Assembly: GCA_035063765.1 (NCBI GenBank)
Contig: JAPSFT010000001.1
Location: forward strand, 71,497-135,496
From: Deltaproteobacteria bacterium
GTDB taxonomy: Bacteria; Myxococcota_A; UBA9160; PR03
Direction: 5' to 3'
Length of the DNA stretch: 64,000 nucleotides
Shown here one piece after another: positions 63,863 to 64,000 of this stretch (the first letter of the stretch is position 1; the number at the start of each line of letters is the position of its first letter). The position numbers and the translations under genes were made by a program. The notes under the pieces were generated by a model, which was not told the DNA's origin, made no database searches, and worked only from the letters and a program-made list of their open reading frames with translations.

Positions 63863-64000
63863 CTACATCGGGACGATCGCGCGCCGCTTCGGGAGCGCCG
63901 GGTCGCGCGGGCGCCCGGCGATTCCGGCCAGGCGCGCCACCAGCTCGTCGCGCAGCGCCTCGGGCGCGACGATCGCGTCGATCACGAGCTCGCTCGCGAG
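63863..64000 (-). CDS. C-terminal fragment, acyl-CoA carboxylase-like subunit
   Basis: 45 residues to a TAG at 63863-63865; the rest lies beyond the window. The visible end (ASELVIDAIVAPEALRDELVARL, then RDPALPKRRAIVPM) matches the C-terminus of carboxyltransferase (propionyl/acetyl-CoA carboxylase beta) chains. That would fit the mutase genes next to it. A short fragment, so the identity is tentative. Confidence 0.55.
   Translation of the reverse strand, partial: LASELVIDAIVAPEALRDELVARLAGIAGRPRDPALPKRRAIVPM

Overview
This is a very GC-rich, densely coding bacterial segment. Its gene content points to a deltaproteobacterial-type lineage (Myxococcota or a neighbouring uncultured group): an MglA-type GTPase, a DUF4388 (PatA-type) regulator, a REC-GAF-GGDEF protein, fused isobutyryl-CoA mutase IcmF, methylmalonyl-CoA mutase with MeaB, and the classical thrS-infC-rpmI-rplT-pheST-ihfA cluster. 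The taxonomic placement is inference from gene content and codon bias only.

Layout. 1-4.4 kb: an FKBP isomerase (cut by the window edge), a Gfo/Idh/MocA oxidoreductase and a large lipoprotein hydrolase. 4.44-13.73 kb: a tRNA-Arg(CCT) gene carrying a 9.2 kb integrated element with tyrosine integrase, putative Nu1-like small terminase, fused prohead protease/HK97 capsid, ERF annealing protein, zinc protein, DnaB-N/RepA-type helicase and AlpA-like HTH protein. It has no recognisable portal, large terminase, tail or lysis gene, so it looks like a phage satellite rather than a prophage. 13.9-28.4 kb: host genes, including apt, an NlpD-like peptidase, pcm, an ECF sigma/anti-sigma operon bracketed by two zinc-ribbon PspC proteins, a CBS protein, an enoyl-CoA hydratase, and a probable amide/amine catabolic group (MFS transporter, dimethylformamidase-like protein, APH-type kinase, class III PLP enzyme). 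28.4-29.8 kb: a second, decayed tRNA-associated insertion at tRNA-Pro(GGG), with an integrase remnant and a DUF4160/HTH pair.

29.9-45.8 kb: a housekeeping block on the minus strand (thrS, infC with an apparent ATC start, rpmI, rplT, pheS, pheT, ihfA, merR; tRNA-Val; dnaE; guaB-guaA). 45.9-51.3 kb: a signalling group (cNMP-binding protein, DUF4388 protein, response-regulator/GGDEF-like protein), then miaB. 51.4-51.63 kb: a candidate stand-alone structured small RNA with its own promoter and intrinsic terminator. 51.7-54.4 kb: a MoxR ATPase and a CoxE-like VWA protein separated by a 190 bp MITE-like insertion. 54.4-64 kb: ribBA, mglA, and an acyl-CoA mutase region (meaB, methylmalonyl-CoA mutase, icmF, MerR regulator) ending in the C-terminus of an acyl-CoA carboxylase-like subunit.

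The most unusual material is the satellite-like element. Its attachment repeat is the 5' half of the tRNA gene, so the element, not the chromosome, now supplies the tRNA's upstream sequence. Paired near-identical repeats lie just inside each end, a dense GGGACAC heptamer cluster lies directly downstream of the helicase gene, and a heavily structured 370 bp non-coding tract separates the annealing protein gene from the capsid gene. No CRISPR array, rRNA or complete IS element was seen.
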